From Opitutales bacterium (GTDB lineage: Bacteria > Verrucomicrobiota > Verrucomicrobiia > Opitutales > UBA2995): DNA of 64,000 nt. This document shows, in pieces, positions 35,705-45,044 of the stretch. Location: positions 165,419 through 229,418 of the forward strand of contig JAJDZZ010000026.1 of the NCBI GenBank assembly GCA_022824405.1, given 5' to 3'. The position numbers were made by a program, and so were the translations under genes. Under the pieces are notes generated by a model. It was given only the letters and a program-made list of their open reading frames with translations. It ran no database searches and was not told where the DNA came from. Within the stretch, counting starts at the first letter, position 1. Each line of letters begins with the position of its first letter.

Positions 35705-36580
35705 CTATTTTCTGGCATGGTTCCGTTCCCAGGCAAAGAGGAATTGTTGGGCCAGGCCGGCCGATTCCCCAAAGTGTGTTCTGCCGAATCGGGCCACCTG
35801 CCGGTGCGACCGGTCATGGAGTCGGTAGCGCCGTTGCATGGCTTTGAGGATCCAGGTATCCACCGGGAATGCTTCCAATCTGTCATAGCCGAAGAGCAGG
35901 ACGCAGTCGGACACTTTTTTCCCCACTCCCGGTAGTTGGCAGAGTTTCTCCCGGGCCTCCGCATAAGGCAGCCGTCCGACTTCCCCTATGAAACCTGGGG
36001 TTTCGGCCAGAAATCGGGCCGTGCCCTTGATGTTGCGGGCGCGGAAACCCATTTTGCAGTCGCGCAAGTCCGATTCCGGGATTTGGGACAATTGAGCCCA
36101 GGAGGGAAGGGATTTCATGCCGCCCGGAAGCCGGTCGCCGAAACGGTCGGCCAACAGGGCCAGCATTTCCTTGATTTGGACGATTTGCTTGGTGGCACTG
36201 CAGAGAAAACAGAGCAGGGTTTCGGCAGGGTCCTGCCGCAGGATGCGCAATTGGGGAAAGGCCGCCATGCACCGCCGAAGGTGGGGGTCGCTTCGCCAGG
36301 GAAGGGAATCGTAGAGGATTTTGTAGGATTTCCGGTTTCCGAAATAATTCTCCAAGGCCAAGGGCAGGCCACCGGGTGGAGGTGAAGGAGTTGACAAATG
36401 GACCCGGTTCGGGGGACTCCACCGCAGTCTGACCATCCGATTCCCCATGATTCCGGAAAAGGAGTGTTTTTCCTCCCGATTCCAGCGAAAGGCCTGACCG
36501 CCATCGAGCGTTTCAAGCAGCGATTCGAAATCGGGTCTCCAGTTGGACAGGGGTTTCCAATCGGTCCAGGGATTATCCAT
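35705..36580 (-). CDS. OGG1-type 8-oxoguanine DNA glycosylase
   Basis: 291 residues. N-terminal OGG_N domain (residues 1-115, LDGGQAFRWNREEKHSFSG, the eukaryote-like QxFRW) followed by an HhH-GPD domain: LCFLCSATKQIVQIKEML, LPGVGKKVSDCVLLFGYDRLEAFPVDTW with catalytic lysine K222 and aspartate D241. Excises oxidised guanine in base excision repair. OGG1-type enzymes occur in scattered bacteria in place of or beside MutM. Start overlaps the previous gene by 8 bp. Confidence 0.93.
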   Translation of the reverse strand: MDNPWTDWKPLSNWRPDFESLLETLDGGQAFRWNREEKHSFSGIMGNRMVRLRWSPPNRVHLSTPSPPPGGLPLALENYFGNRKSYKILYDSLPWRSDPHLRRCMAAFPQLRILRQDPAETLLCFLCSATKQIVQIKEMLALLADRFGDRLPGGMKSLPSWAQLSQIPESDLRDCKMGFRARNIKGTARFLAETPGFIGEVGRLPYAEAREKLCQLPGVGKKVSDCVLLFGYDRLEAFPVDTWILKAMQRRYRLHDRSHRQVARFGRTHFGESAGLAQQFLFAWERNHARK

Positions 36581-37025
36581 CTCCCCAAAGGAAGCTCCTG
36601 GCCGAGGCGAGAATGTTTCCGGCGGCGTCCAAAAGGACCAGTTTGTAGGCTATGGGCGGTTGCGTTTTATTGCGCCATTCCGGACCGGTCAACCCGAGAT
36701 AGATGGGCTGTTCCACGGACCAGGGTTCATCGACATGAAAAGTGTAGGTGGTGGTCTCCTTGGCGCCGAATCCCAATACTTCGAGTTGGCAACGATTCAC
36801 CGCATAAGGTTTGGTCAGGTTGAATTTCACGTAATGGCCGGTTCGTTCTTCCGGATGGGAACGCAGAATGGATCGATTTCCCCGGTCTTCCACACCCGTG
36901 AAATACTCCGAGATGCGCTTGAAGGCATCCTCGGTGTAGAAGACCTGTTCCATGTTATCGATGGCTCCCAGGCGCGGGCCCGCCGAGACGAGCAAGGTAG
37001 CCAGCAAAATACGGATCAACGCCAT
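36573..37025 (-). CDS. Small exported protein of unknown function
   Basis: 150 residues. Signal peptide (ALIRILLATLLVSAGPRLGA, cleavage near residue 21). The mature part has no motif I recognise; alternating beta-type strands (GHYVKFNLTKPYAVNRCQL, TTYTFHVDEPWSVEQPIYL) suggest a small beta sandwich. Overlaps the start of the glycosylase gene by 8 bp, so it is cotranscribed with a DNA-repair enzyme for no evident reason. Confidence 0.75.
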   Translation of the reverse strand: MALIRILLATLLVSAGPRLGAIDNMEQVFYTEDAFKRISEYFTGVEDRGNRSILRSHPEERTGHYVKFNLTKPYAVNRCQLEVLGFGAKETTTYTFHVDEPWSVEQPIYLGLTGPEWRNKTQPPIAYKLVLLDAAGNILASARSFLWGDG

Positions 37026-37442
37026 TAGGGAAAAAAAGGAAGAAGGAAGAAGGAAGAAGGATGAAGGATGAAGGATGAAGGTTAAAGGCTGAAACCACGG
37101 ATTTCACAGATGGGCACGGATATGAGGCGCCGGAAATAACCTCAAAGCAATCGCGGGATAAACCCGCTCCTACAGCTTGGTGCAGAGGAAGGGGTCAATA
37201 GGCGCCCAAGGGCGCCAATGAGGAATTAGGAATTAGGAATTGAGGGAGAAGGGGGGAAAGGATGAAGGAATGGGGAGAGGGATCACGATCACGATTAATC
37301 TTCGGGCCTTTGGGCCTTTATCCCTCTCAGAACCTCTGTGTCCTCGGTGTTCTCTGTGGTTTTTTTCTTATCCATGTCTCTGCGGCCTTGGCGATCTTGG
37401 CGAGAGTCCTGTCTTTTTGTGCTTTTTGGTGCAGAGGACGGA
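37026..37442. repeat. Mosaic intergenic repeat region B (417 bp without a gene)
   Basis: Contains eight tandem heptamers of the form GGNNNAA (37038-37093: GGAAGAA x3, GGATGAA x3, GGTTAAA, GGCTGAA), a CACGGATTTCACAGATGGGC string (37098), GCGGGATAAACCCGC (37153-37167), a GGCGCCCAAGGGCGCC hairpin with three GGAATTA-like units (37201-37242), GATCACGATCACGATT (37281-37296), a reverse CTCTGTGTCCTCGGTGTTCT block (37334-37366) and reverse GATCTTGGCGAGAG (37394-37407). No coding region. Confidence 0.85.
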
Positions 37443-39449
37443 TTACCAGGACGGCTTTCGGTGAAAACGGGCCATCTCGTAGAGGGTGGGGTCCAAAGCC
37501 TGGATGAAGCGGCTGGGTTGCAGGATCTTGGTGTTCATTCCGAATTGGATAAGGTGAGGAGAGGTCATGTAAAGTTCGTCCATGGCCCGGGTGACGGCCA
37601 CGTAAAAGAGCCGTCGTTCTTCGTCGAGACCGTCATTTTCCATGGCTCGGGCCAGGGGGAAAAGTCCGTCCGAGGCAGCCAGCAGGAAGACGACGGGAAA
37701 CTCCAGACCTTTGGCCTGGTGCACGGTGGTGAGGCGTAATTTGTCCTCTTCGGGGTAGACGGAAGTCTGACTGGTTTCCGAATTCATCAGCACGATTTGG
37801 CCCAGCAGTTCCTGCAAGTCGGAAAACCGCCCGGCAAATCCGACCAGGCTTTGCAGGTCGTCCATGCGTTGCCGGTAGTTGGGATAGAGGGTTTGGATAA
37901 AATCCGAATACCAACCCACGGCCGCCAGGCTTACAACTTCGGAAGGAGATCGATCACCGGCCGCCTCGACGATCCCCTCAAGAGTGGCGGTGAGGGATTC
38001 CCAGTGTTTCCGGGCAGCCTTGGGAACCTTGGCCAGGGCAGGGCGGGAAATGAGCGTGCGGGCGACGTGTTCGCCGGATTTGTCGGCTTCGGCCAAGGCG
38101 GCCTGAAAGATCCTTTCAGCGGTGACGCTCCCTATTTTGGGCAGAAGGCAGGCAAACCGGTGAAAGGCCCGGGAATCCCGCGGGTTGTAGGCAAATTTAA
38201 CCTGGGCCACCAGGTCCTTGATGTGCGCCTGTTCGAAAAATTGTACCCCGCTGGTTATTTGAAAAGGGATATTCTGACGCGTTAATTCCATTTGCATGTC
38301 CAACGCCTGGTAGTGGGCGCGGTAAAGCACGGTTATGTCCTTCAGGGACCTCCCTTCATCCAGGAGGCCCGTGATCCGGCTGATAACGGCGGCCGCTTCT
38401 TCGCGGCCGTTCATGACCCGGATCAAAAGGGGTGGCTGGCTGTGGCCGCGGGAAGGTCTCAGGGTTTTGAAAAACCCTTGTCCGGGATGAAACTGACGGA
38501 TAACCCCGTTGGCGAAACGGAGGATCTCGGGGGTGCTCCGGTAGTTGGTTTCGATCCGGAAGATATTGGTATTCCGGTGTTTATCCGGGAAGTGCAGTAT
38601 ATTCTCGTAATTGGCCCCCCGCCAGGAATAGATGCTTTGGGCGTCGTCGCCCACCGCCATGATCTGGTCGCGGGCCCCGATCAGATCGATGATTTGGGCC
38701 TGGATCAGGTTGGTATCCTGATATTCATCGACCAGGATGTGCTGAAAGCGCTCCTGGTAGTAACGTGCGACCTCCTCCTGGGTCTGGAGAATCTCCAGCC
38801 AGAAAACCAACAGGTCATCGAAGTCGGCCACTTGTTGTCGTTTTTTCCTTTCGGAGTAGGTCTGGGAAAACCGGGCAAAATCATTAATGTGTTCCCTGAA
38901 GTAGGGGTAAAATCCCATCACCACGTCGTCCAGGGATTGGCACGTATTGCGGGCGAGGCTGATGAGATTGGCGATCACCTTGGTCTTGGGATTGTTTTTG
39001 TCTTTCAGGAATTGCGGGTCCAACTCCTTGATGACATCGGCCAAAAGCGACTCCGCATCCGATTGGTCCATGATGGTATAATTGGGTTCGATACCCAATG
39101 GTTCTCCGTGCATGCGCAACATGCGCTGACCAATGGAATGAAAAGTGCCTCCCCAGAAAGCCCGGCGCGGGACCCCGGTCAGGTCTTCTACGCGGGCGAG
39201 CATCTCACGGGCCGCCTTGTTGGTGAAAGTGAGCAGAAGGATATTACCCGGGTGCACTCCCCGCTCCAGCAGGTAGGCCACCCGATAGGTGAGGGTTCGG
39301 GTTTTGCCCGTCCCGGCCCCGGCCAGCACTAAAGCGGGCTGATCGCCCGCCGTGACGGCGGCAAACTGCTCGTCATTGAGGTTGGATCGAAAGTCTACGG
39401 GCGGGTATTCCAGGTCTTGCGGAAAGTTGGACCGGTGCTCAAATTCCAT
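37443..39449 (-). CDS. UvrD/Rep-family superfamily 1 DNA helicase
   Basis: 668 residues from the ATG at 39449 (MEFEHRSNFPQDLEY); the frame upstream to 39569 runs through repeat sequence. 3'-5' helicase motifs in order: Q/I LNDEQFAAVTAGDQP and Walker A AGAGTGKT (43-50), Ia LLTFTNKAAREM, II VDEYQDTN, III GDDAQSIYSWRGA, IV ETNYRSTPEIL, V VHQAKGLEFPVVFL, VI FYVAVTRAMDELYM. Rep-sized and lacking the extended C-terminal tail of UvrD/PcrA. Likely repair or replication restart; exact orthology not decided. Confidence 0.93.
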   Translation of the reverse strand: MEFEHRSNFPQDLEYPPVDFRSNLNDEQFAAVTAGDQPALVLAGAGTGKTRTLTYRVAYLLERGVHPGNILLLTFTNKAAREMLARVEDLTGVPRRAFWGGTFHSIGQRMLRMHGEPLGIEPNYTIMDQSDAESLLADVIKELDPQFLKDKNNPKTKVIANLISLARNTCQSLDDVVMGFYPYFREHINDFARFSQTYSERKKRQQVADFDDLLVFWLEILQTQEEVARYYQERFQHILVDEYQDTNLIQAQIIDLIGARDQIMAVGDDAQSIYSWRGANYENILHFPDKHRNTNIFRIETNYRSTPEILRFANGVIRQFHPGQGFFKTLRPSRGHSQPPLLIRVMNGREEAAAVISRITGLLDEGRSLKDITVLYRAHYQALDMQMELTRQNIPFQITSGVQFFEQAHIKDLVAQVKFAYNPRDSRAFHRFACLLPKIGSVTAERIFQAALAEADKSGEHVARTLISRPALAKVPKAARKHWESLTATLEGIVEAAGDRSPSEVVSLAAVGWYSDFIQTLYPNYRQRMDDLQSLVGFAGRFSDLQELLGQIVLMNSETSQTSVYPEEDKLRLTTVHQAKGLEFPVVFLLAASDGLFPLARAMENDGLDEERRLFYVAVTRAMDELYMTSPHLIQFGMNTKILQPSRFIQALDPTLYEMARFHRKPSW

Positions 39450-39504
39450 CAGAGGGGAGGTTAAGGATCGTCCACCGGGTGGAAAGCAAAATGTAGGGAA
39501 GCGA

Positions 39505-39560
39505 GAAAGGCTGAAGGCTGAAAAATCGTGATCGTGATCAAGGGAGTGGTGGAGCAGAGG
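39505..39560. repeat. Mosaic intergenic repeat C
   Basis: Two GGCTGAA heptamers (39509-39522) followed by AAAAATCGTGATCGTGATCA and GGGAGTGGTGGAG (to 39554), between proB and the helicase. It extends the helicase reading frame artificially upstream. Confidence 0.75.
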
Positions 39561-39565
39561 AAACC

Positions 39566-40684
39566 TCAATCGGGCAGCAGGACGAGAGAGTCGCGGTGGA
39601 TGACCTCCATGCGTTTCCGGGCCGGGTAGAAGTGGGATATCTGCCGGGAGGATTTACCCAAAACCGGCCGCAGGTCCGCACTGCTGAACTGGGTCAACCC
39701 CCGGGCGAAGACTTTGCCTTTTTCGTCTACCACGTCGATCAGGGTTTGGGCGGGAAAGTCGGCAAGACAAGCGGTAATCCCTTTGGCCAGGAGACTGCTT
39801 CCCTTGTCTTTCAGGGCCCTTACCGCGCCCGCATCGACCTGGATGCTTCCGTGGGAATTCCCAAAGAAGGCCAACCAGCGTTTTTTGCTCTCCAGGGGGA
39901 TATCGGATGGAATAAAAAACGTCCCTTCCGGTTTGCCGGTGACCAAGTCGACCAGGATATCGGGTTGCCGCCCCGAACCGATAAAAACACAGCATCCCGA
40001 CTGAGTGGCCACCTTGGCAGCTTCAATCTTCGCCGCCATTCCCCCCACCGAGGTCTGGCTTTGGGTTCCGTGGGCCAGAGCCTCGATTTCCGGGCTGATG
40101 GTATCGACGATATCGATGAGCTTTCCGTCCTCCTCCAGATCGAGCAAACCCCTTACCGTGGTCAGAATGGCTAGAATATCCGCTTTGGCCAGGCTGGCCA
40201 CCAAGGCGGACAGGATGTCGTTGTCGCCAAATTGGATTTCGAGTTCTTCCGCACTGACGGAATCGTTTTCGTTGAGAATGGGAACCACGCCCTCGTTCAG
40301 GAGGGTTTCAAGGGTGTTCTTAATGGCTATGTGCCTCTTTCTTTCCGCTACGTCGTCCCGGGTAAGCAGGATTTGCCCCACCACGATGCCGTAGGGTTGG
40401 AAATGTTCCTGCCAGGTCTGGGTCAGGGCGCTTTGTCCGATGGCGGCGCAGGCCTGCAGTTTTTCAAGGTGCCTGGGCCGTTTCTTCCATCCCATTTTCC
40501 CCATGCCCAGGCCCACGGCGCCCGAACTGACGATGATGGCCTTGAGGCCCGTTTCGAGCAACTGCGCCGTCTGTCGGCAAATCGATTGGATGTGAGCGGT
40601 ATCCACCATGCCGTCACCCTTGGTGACCAGGCTGGTGCCCACTTTGATTACAATTCGGTTGGCTTGTTTGATATTTGCCAGCAT
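39566..40684 (-). CDS. proB: Glutamate 5-kinase
   Basis: First step of proline synthesis. 372 residues from the ATG at 40684 (MLANIKQANRIVIKVGTSLV). Amino acid kinase domain with KVGTSLVTKGDG, SSGAVGLGMGKM, NENDSVSAEELEIQFGDND (core ENDSVSAEE) and GGMAAKIEAA, plus a C-terminal PUA domain (VDAGAVRALKDKGSSLLAKGI). proA is not adjacent. 61 bp downstream of frr on the same strand. Confidence 0.95.
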   Translation of the reverse strand: MLANIKQANRIVIKVGTSLVTKGDGMVDTAHIQSICRQTAQLLETGLKAIIVSSGAVGLGMGKMGWKKRPRHLEKLQACAAIGQSALTQTWQEHFQPYGIVVGQILLTRDDVAERKRHIAIKNTLETLLNEGVVPILNENDSVSAEELEIQFGDNDILSALVASLAKADILAILTTVRGLLDLEEDGKLIDIVDTISPEIEALAHGTQSQTSVGGMAAKIEAAKVATQSGCCVFIGSGRQPDILVDLVTGKPEGTFFIPSDIPLESKKRWLAFFGNSHGSIQVDAGAVRALKDKGSSLLAKGITACLADFPAQTLIDVVDEKGKVFARGLTQFSSADLRPVLGKSSRQISHFYPARKRMEVIHRDSLVLLPD

Positions 40685-40744
40685 CGGTCGAGGCCCGATT
40701 AAGGGAAAAACCATCCTCCATCCGGGAATTTGTTCCCTTCCGGA

Positions 40745-41302
40745 TCAGATTTCGGTGAGATCTTTTTCCTTGAGTTTGAGGCGCTGATCGATCTGTCCGG
40801 TAAATTTATCGGTACGGTTCTGGACCTCTTTCTCCCAGCGCGTCAAGTCATCCTCGGAAATCTCGCCCTCCTTCTTGGCTTCCTTGAGGAGATGCAGGGC
40901 ATCGCGCCGTGCATGCCTCACACTGATTTTACCATTCTCCGCCATGCGATGGGCCACCTTGACCAGTTCCTTACGCCGATCCCCGCTCAGTTCCGGGATG
41001 GGAACCCAGATCAAGGCTCCGTCCACAGATGGATTGAGGCCGATATTGGCCGTTTGAATCCCTTTCTCGATAGGTTTGATCAGGGACTTGTCCCATGGTT
41101 GGATTTTCAGGGTGCGCGGATCGGGGGTGGTGATGGCGGCCGTTTCTTTCAGCCGCATGGTGCCGCCATATGCTTTCACCGTGACATCTTCAACCATACT
41201 GGGAGAGGCTTTGCCCGTATGCAGGGTGGAGAATTCATGCAAGGTGTAGTCCACCGCATTCTCCATGCTCTCCTCCATGTCGGCCATTATTTCCTTATAC
41301 AT
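40745..41302 (-). CDS. frr: Ribosome recycling factor
   Basis: Splits post-termination ribosomes with EF-G. 185 residues, tRNA-mimicking two-domain protein: LHTGKASPSMVEDVTVKAYG, PWDKSLIKPIEKGIQTANIGLNP, core SLIKPIEKGIQ, and PELSGDRRKELVKVAHRMAENGKISVRHARRDA. Directly after pyrH (18-bp gap), the standard order. Confidence 0.97.
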   Translation of the reverse strand: MYKEIMADMEESMENAVDYTLHEFSTLHTGKASPSMVEDVTVKAYGGTMRLKETAAITTPDPRTLKIQPWDKSLIKPIEKGIQTANIGLNPSVDGALIWVPIPELSGDRRKELVKVAHRMAENGKISVRHARRDALHLLKEAKKEGEISEDDLTRWEKEVQNRTDKFTGQIDQRLKLKEKDLTEI

Positions 41303-41320
41303 GACAAACGGGGTGGTAAT

Positions 41321-42061
41321 TTATTCGTGGACGAGGGTGCCGATTTTTTCGCCGGTAACCGCTTTCTTGATCGCTTCCGGGTCATTGAGTTCGATGACCA
41401 TGATGGGAACTTTATTATCCATGCAAAGAGAAAATGCGGTGGAGTCCATGACATTCAAGCGTTGGCCCAGGCACTGCATATAAGTCAGTTCATCATACTT
41501 CCTGGCATCGGGGAACTTGGCCGGGTCCTTGTCGTAGATGCCATCCACTTTGGTGGCTTTCAAAATGATTTCAGCCTGGATTTCGTTGGCCCTCAAGGCG
41601 GCGGTCGTGTCGGTGGAAAAGTAAGGGTTGCCCGTGCCCGCGCCGAAAATGACCAGGCGACCGCGTTCCAGGTGGCGCACGGCCCGGCGCAGAATAAAGG
41701 GTTCGGCCACCTCGGGCATGCGGATTGCGGAAAGCACGCGCGTGACCACCCCCATTTTCTCCAGGCAATCCATCAGGGCCATGGAATTTATTACGGTAGC
41801 CAGCATACCCATGTAATCGCCCGTCGAGCGGGCCACCCCCTGATCCTTCCCGGTGAGACCCCGGAAGATATTTCCCCCGCCCACCACTACTCCGACCTCC
41901 ATTCCAAAACCCCAGATTTCCTTGAGCTGGGAACAGATGCGTTTGAGAACGGCGGGATCGATGGGATCGCCCGTTATGGGGTTTTTGAGGACTTCACCAC
42001 TCAGCTTCAGAATGATGCGCTTGTATTTCAGTCCGCGTCCGGTAGATGTTTCAGCCTGCAT
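41321..42061 (-). CDS. pyrH: UMP kinase
   Basis: Phosphorylates UMP to UDP. 246 residues from the ATG at 42061 ([24 protein letters not shown]). Upstream in-frame starts to 42217 overlap tRNA-Gln and were rejected. Amino acid kinase fold: [57 protein letters not shown], core [11 protein letters not shown]. rpsB and tsf, which usually precede it, are not in the adjacent sequence. Confidence 0.96.
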   Translation of the reverse strand: MQAETSTGRGLKYKRIILKLSGEVLKNPITGDPIDPAVLKRICSQLKEIWGFGMEVGVVVGGGNIFRGLTGKDQGVARSTGDYMGMLATVINSMALMDCLEKMGVVTRVLSAIRMPEVAEPFILRRAVRHLERGRLVIFGAGTGNPYFSTDTTAALRANEIQAEIILKATKVDGIYDKDPAKFPDARKYDELTYMQCLGQRLNVMDSTAFSLCMDNKVPIMVIELNDPEAIKKAVTGEKIGTLVHE

Positions 42062-42175
42062 TAACTCCTTCTTGTAGTGTAATGGGGAGTGGTCCGTCAA
42101 TGGTCTAAACAGGGCGCCGGTTTCAGTTCTTGACGGAATCCCCAAATCGTAGGACGTTACGCCATTCCTTTGAAT

Positions 42176-42250
42176 AGCCCGATGGTGTAATTGGCAACAC
42201 AGATGGTTTTGGTCCATCCATTCTAGGTTCGAGTCCTAGTCGGGCTGCCA
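42176..42250 (+). tRNA. tRNA-Gln (anticodon TTG)
   Basis: 75 nt with encoded CCA. Acceptor AGCCCGA (42176-42182) pairs with TCGGGCT (42240-42246), anticodon stem-loop GATGGTTTTGGTCCATC, T arm CTAGGTTCGAGTCCTAG. Divergent from pyrH. Confidence 0.96.
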
Positions 42251-42686
42251 AACAGGGGGGGAAGGAATTAACCACAGAGGACACAGAGAGCACAGAGGGG
42301 AGAAGGCGCCGGGGGCGCCAATGCGGAATTAGGAATTGGGGAATGGGTTCTCGCCAAGGCGAGATGGCACAAAGGTTGAAGAGAAAAATCGTGATCGAGG
42401 GAGTGATGGAATTGACATTGGCGAAAAGCACCGAAGACACGAACCAGCATCCAGCATCAAGGAGGTGACGCTCGCAAAGATCGCTGAGGTCGCCAAGAGA
42501 TGAATTGGAAATTTTTAACATCGCCGCTTCGCGGCTGGATGCCTGCGGCAACAGGATGGAGCTGCGCTCCTACAGGAAAACCCTTAAAAAAATCCTGTTC
42601 GCGAAGCGATCCTGTTCCGGCAAAGCCGGATCAAGCGTAGCGTTGTTAATTTCCATTCCTCATTCCTAATTGCGCCCTTGGGCGCC
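42251..42686. repeat. Mosaic intergenic repeat region D (436 bp without a gene)
   Basis: In order: ACCACAGAGGACACAGAGAG (42271), GGCGCCGGGGGCGCC hairpin with GGAATTAGGAATT (42304-42338), AAATCGTGATCG (42387) and GAGTGATGGAATTGACATTG (42401), GCTCGCAAAGATCGC (42470-42484), GGAGCTGCGCTCCTACAGG (42558-42576), a minus-strand copy of the GATCCGGC element (42591-42650), and a minus-strand GGCGCC hairpin that ends exactly at the stop codon of the peptidase gene. No coding region. Confidence 0.85.
42591..42650 (-). repeat. GATCCGGC element, minus-strand copy
   Basis: The reverse complement reads ATTAACAACGCT, then GATCCGGCTTTGCCGGAACA, GGATCGCTTCGCGAACAGGATT. It matches the element at 63931-64000 closely. 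Nested short inverted repeats (CCGGC/GCCGG, GATCC/GGATC, CGC/GCG) would fold it into a compact structure. Confidence 0.85.
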
Positions 42687-45044
42687 TCAGTCGTCTTCTT
42701 TTTCCACCTCCTCATCGGGGAAGAGGGCGGAGCGCATGGGATTAGGGGACTTTTCCCTCTGTTTGAGTTTGAACCGGCCCTCTTCGATTTCCCTGGGGAA
42801 ACGGTTATTGGACAGGTCGGCGTCGGCGAAGGCGTTGTCGGGGTCCAGGACGACCTCCCGCACTTTGCGACTGCCGATAAAGGGTATCTTGACCTCATCT
42901 CTGCCAAATCTCCAGATTTCGGGCGGTATTTCCAACCGTCGGGTCCGTCCGTTGGTAAACTCGATATCCAATACCAGAGGCATGATCAACCCGCCCACGT
43001 TTTTCACCGTGACCAAGTAGGCCGTTTCGCCGAACTTGAGCTGTTCCCTTTGCCAGTCCTCCAGCTTCTCCCGTTTTTTTTCGTAGTTCTGAATATCCTT
43101 TTCCGATGGCTCGTAGGGATCGAAGGAGTAATACCAGTCCTGCAGGCGTTTATTGCGTTCTGCTACCGTTCCGACTTCTTCCAGGAATTCCTCGAAAGGG
43201 GTCGGGGGTATGGCTTCATCCTCCTTTTTGGCCATGGCCATGCTTCTGCTTGGCTCCCCATCGTCCAAACGGAATGAACTCACCCCCTCGATGGACATAT
43301 CCACGTGGTCGTTGCCATAAAACCAGCCTCGCCAGAACCAGTCCAAATCCACTCCGCTGGCATCTTCCATGGTACGGAAAAAATCTGCCGGGGTGGGCCG
43401 CTTGAAGGCCCAACGCCTGGCGTACTCCTGGAATGCGAAATCGAACAATTCGCGCCCCAGGATGCCCTCCCGCAGCACTAACAAACCCACGGTTGGTTTG
43501 GAATAGGCCTGGTAACCGGCCCGGGTCATGTTGTCCGCCGCCGTCATGATGATGGGGTCGTCCTTTTCGGCCATGGTCTTAATGACCTCTTTTTCCTGTC
43601 TTCTATTACTCTTTTGCAGAACCGGGTCGAATTCACTGCCGGCCAGGTGATCGACGAAACTGTTTAGGCCTTCGTCCATCCACATCCACTGGCGCTCATC
43701 GTTGTTGATGATCATGGGGAACCAGTTGTGACCCACCTCGTGGATAATCACTCCGATAACGTAACCGCGATGCCGCACGGGATAGGTTCCTTTTTCGTCG
43801 ATATCGCGGGAAGTCTGGAATGAAATCATGGGATATTCCATGCCCCCTTCCGCACCCCAGGCCGACCAGGCCACCGGATAGGGGTAGGGATAAACCATCT
43901 CGGAGTAACTTCTGAGAGCGTGGGCGACGGTCTCGGTGGAGAAGCGCTGCCAAAGTGGGATCGATTCCGGGGGATAGACGCTCATGGCCATGACGTTATT
44001 GCCGTCAATCTCGACCCCCATGGCGTCCCAAAGGTAACCGCGCGATGCGGCGAAGGCAAAATCCCGAACCTTTTCGGCCTGGAAGATCCAGGTCTTCTTC
44101 CGCCGGGATTTCCTGTCCAGGTTGTCTTTGGCCTCCTCTTCACTGACGATCATGACCGGCCTGTTACTGGTTTGCGCGCGTTGCAGCCGCTCCCTTTGGG
44201 TGGGACTGAGGACTTCCTCGGAGTTGACCAGTTGGCCCGTGGCTGCCACCACGAAGTCGTCCGGGGCCGTGATGCGCACTTCGAAGCGGCCGAACTCCAC
44301 GGCAAATTCCCCGGCGCCGATGTAGGGTTTAACCTGCCAGCCCTGGCGGTCGTAGTAACCGCACATGCGGGGATACCACTGGGCGATATGATAGGCATAA
44401 TCGCCGTCCTTCAGCTTCCGGCGGCCATAACGGAAGGCCAGGGCCTCATCCACGATATTGAACTCCCAACCGATTTTGAAGGAAAAGGATTGTCCCGATT
44501 GCAGGGGCTCGGGCAGATCGATACGCATGTTGGTGTGGACCACGGTGACGTCCAGGTTCCGGCCCGCCGTATCGGTTACCTCGGTCAGCCTGTATCCACC
44601 CCGGAATTCCTGGTTGTAGACAAAGGAACGAAAGGAATCATAGTTGATTTCGGCAGGTTTTCCGGGTTCCCCTTCAAAGCCCAGCGGCCAACGTAGGCGG
44701 GACCGTTTGGAATTCATCTTGAAAGCGTTTTGGTCCAGTTGCACCCACAGGTAGCTCAGTTCGTGGGGGGAGTGGTTTACATACTCTATGGTTTGTTTAC
44801 CGATGATCCTGGAGTCCCTTTCGTCCAACTCCGTCTCGATGAGATAGTTTGCCTCCTGCTGCCAGTAATCGGGGCCGGGCGCCCCGGAAGCCAGTCGAAC
44901 CTCGTTGGCCTCGGGGAGGATGGAGCCCAATTGTTCGAAGTCCTCATCATGCTCGGAAGAGTGGAGTGACGCGAGGGGTTGGAGGAGGCAGAAAAGGAAG
45001 AGAAAACCTTTCGGCCCAGGAGGAGAACTGAAATTGCGGAACAT
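42687..45044 (-). CDS. Exported M1-family zinc metallopeptidase
   Basis: 785 residues. Signal peptide (GFLFLFCLLQPLASLHS, cleavage near residue 29). N-terminal beta-saddle domain typical of gluzincin aminopeptidases, then catalytic motif H435-E-V-G-H439 followed by E458 (WMDEGLNSFVDH), the HExxH-x18-E spacing of family M1. A basic/acidic segment near residue 320 (LDRKSRRKKTWIF). The C-terminus has a beta domain with GNDHVDMSIEGVSSFRLDD and an acidic end EEVEKEDD. No aminopeptidase GAMEN is seen (instead WGAEGGMEYPM), as in large exported M1 relatives of Bacteroidota. Likely degrades peptides outside the inner membrane. Confidence 0.92.
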   Translation of the reverse strand: MFRNFSSPPGPKGFLFLFCLLQPLASLHSSEHDEDFEQLGSILPEANEVRLASGAPGPDYWQQEANYLIETELDERDSRIIGKQTIEYVNHSPHELSYLWVQLDQNAFKMNSKRSRLRWPLGFEGEPGKPAEINYDSFRSFVYNQEFRGGYRLTEVTDTAGRNLDVTVVHTNMRIDLPEPLQSGQSFSFKIGWEFNIVDEALAFRYGRRKLKDGDYAYHIAQWYPRMCGYYDRQGWQVKPYIGAGEFAVEFGRFEVRITAPDDFVVAATGQLVNSEEVLSPTQRERLQRAQTSNRPVMIVSEEEAKDNLDRKSRRKKTWIFQAEKVRDFAFAASRGYLWDAMGVEIDGNNVMAMSVYPPESIPLWQRFSTETVAHALRSYSEMVYPYPYPVAWSAWGAEGGMEYPMISFQTSRDIDEKGTYPVRHRGYVIGVIIHEVGHNWFPMIINNDERQWMWMDEGLNSFVDHLAGSEFDPVLQKSNRRQEKEVIKTMAEKDDPIIMTAADNMTRAGYQAYSKPTVGLLVLREGILGRELFDFAFQEYARRWAFKRPTPADFFRTMEDASGVDLDWFWRGWFYGNDHVDMSIEGVSSFRLDDGEPSRSMAMAKKEDEAIPPTPFEEFLEEVGTVAERNKRLQDWYYSFDPYEPSEKDIQNYEKKREKLEDWQREQLKFGETAYLVTVKNVGGLIMPLVLDIEFTNGRTRRLEIPPEIWRFGRDEVKIPFIGSRKVREVVLDPDNAFADADLSNNRFPREIEEGRFKLKQREKSPNPMRSALFPDEEVEKEDD

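Noticed and set aside
40730..42064. 444-residue plus-strand frame opposite frr and pyrH
   Set aside because: Antisense shadow of two certain genes; composition is low-complexity and no motif is seen.
42251..42686. Possible CRISPR array among the intergenic repeats
   Set aside because: Repeats are not evenly spaced, there are no unique spacers of constant length and no cas genes.
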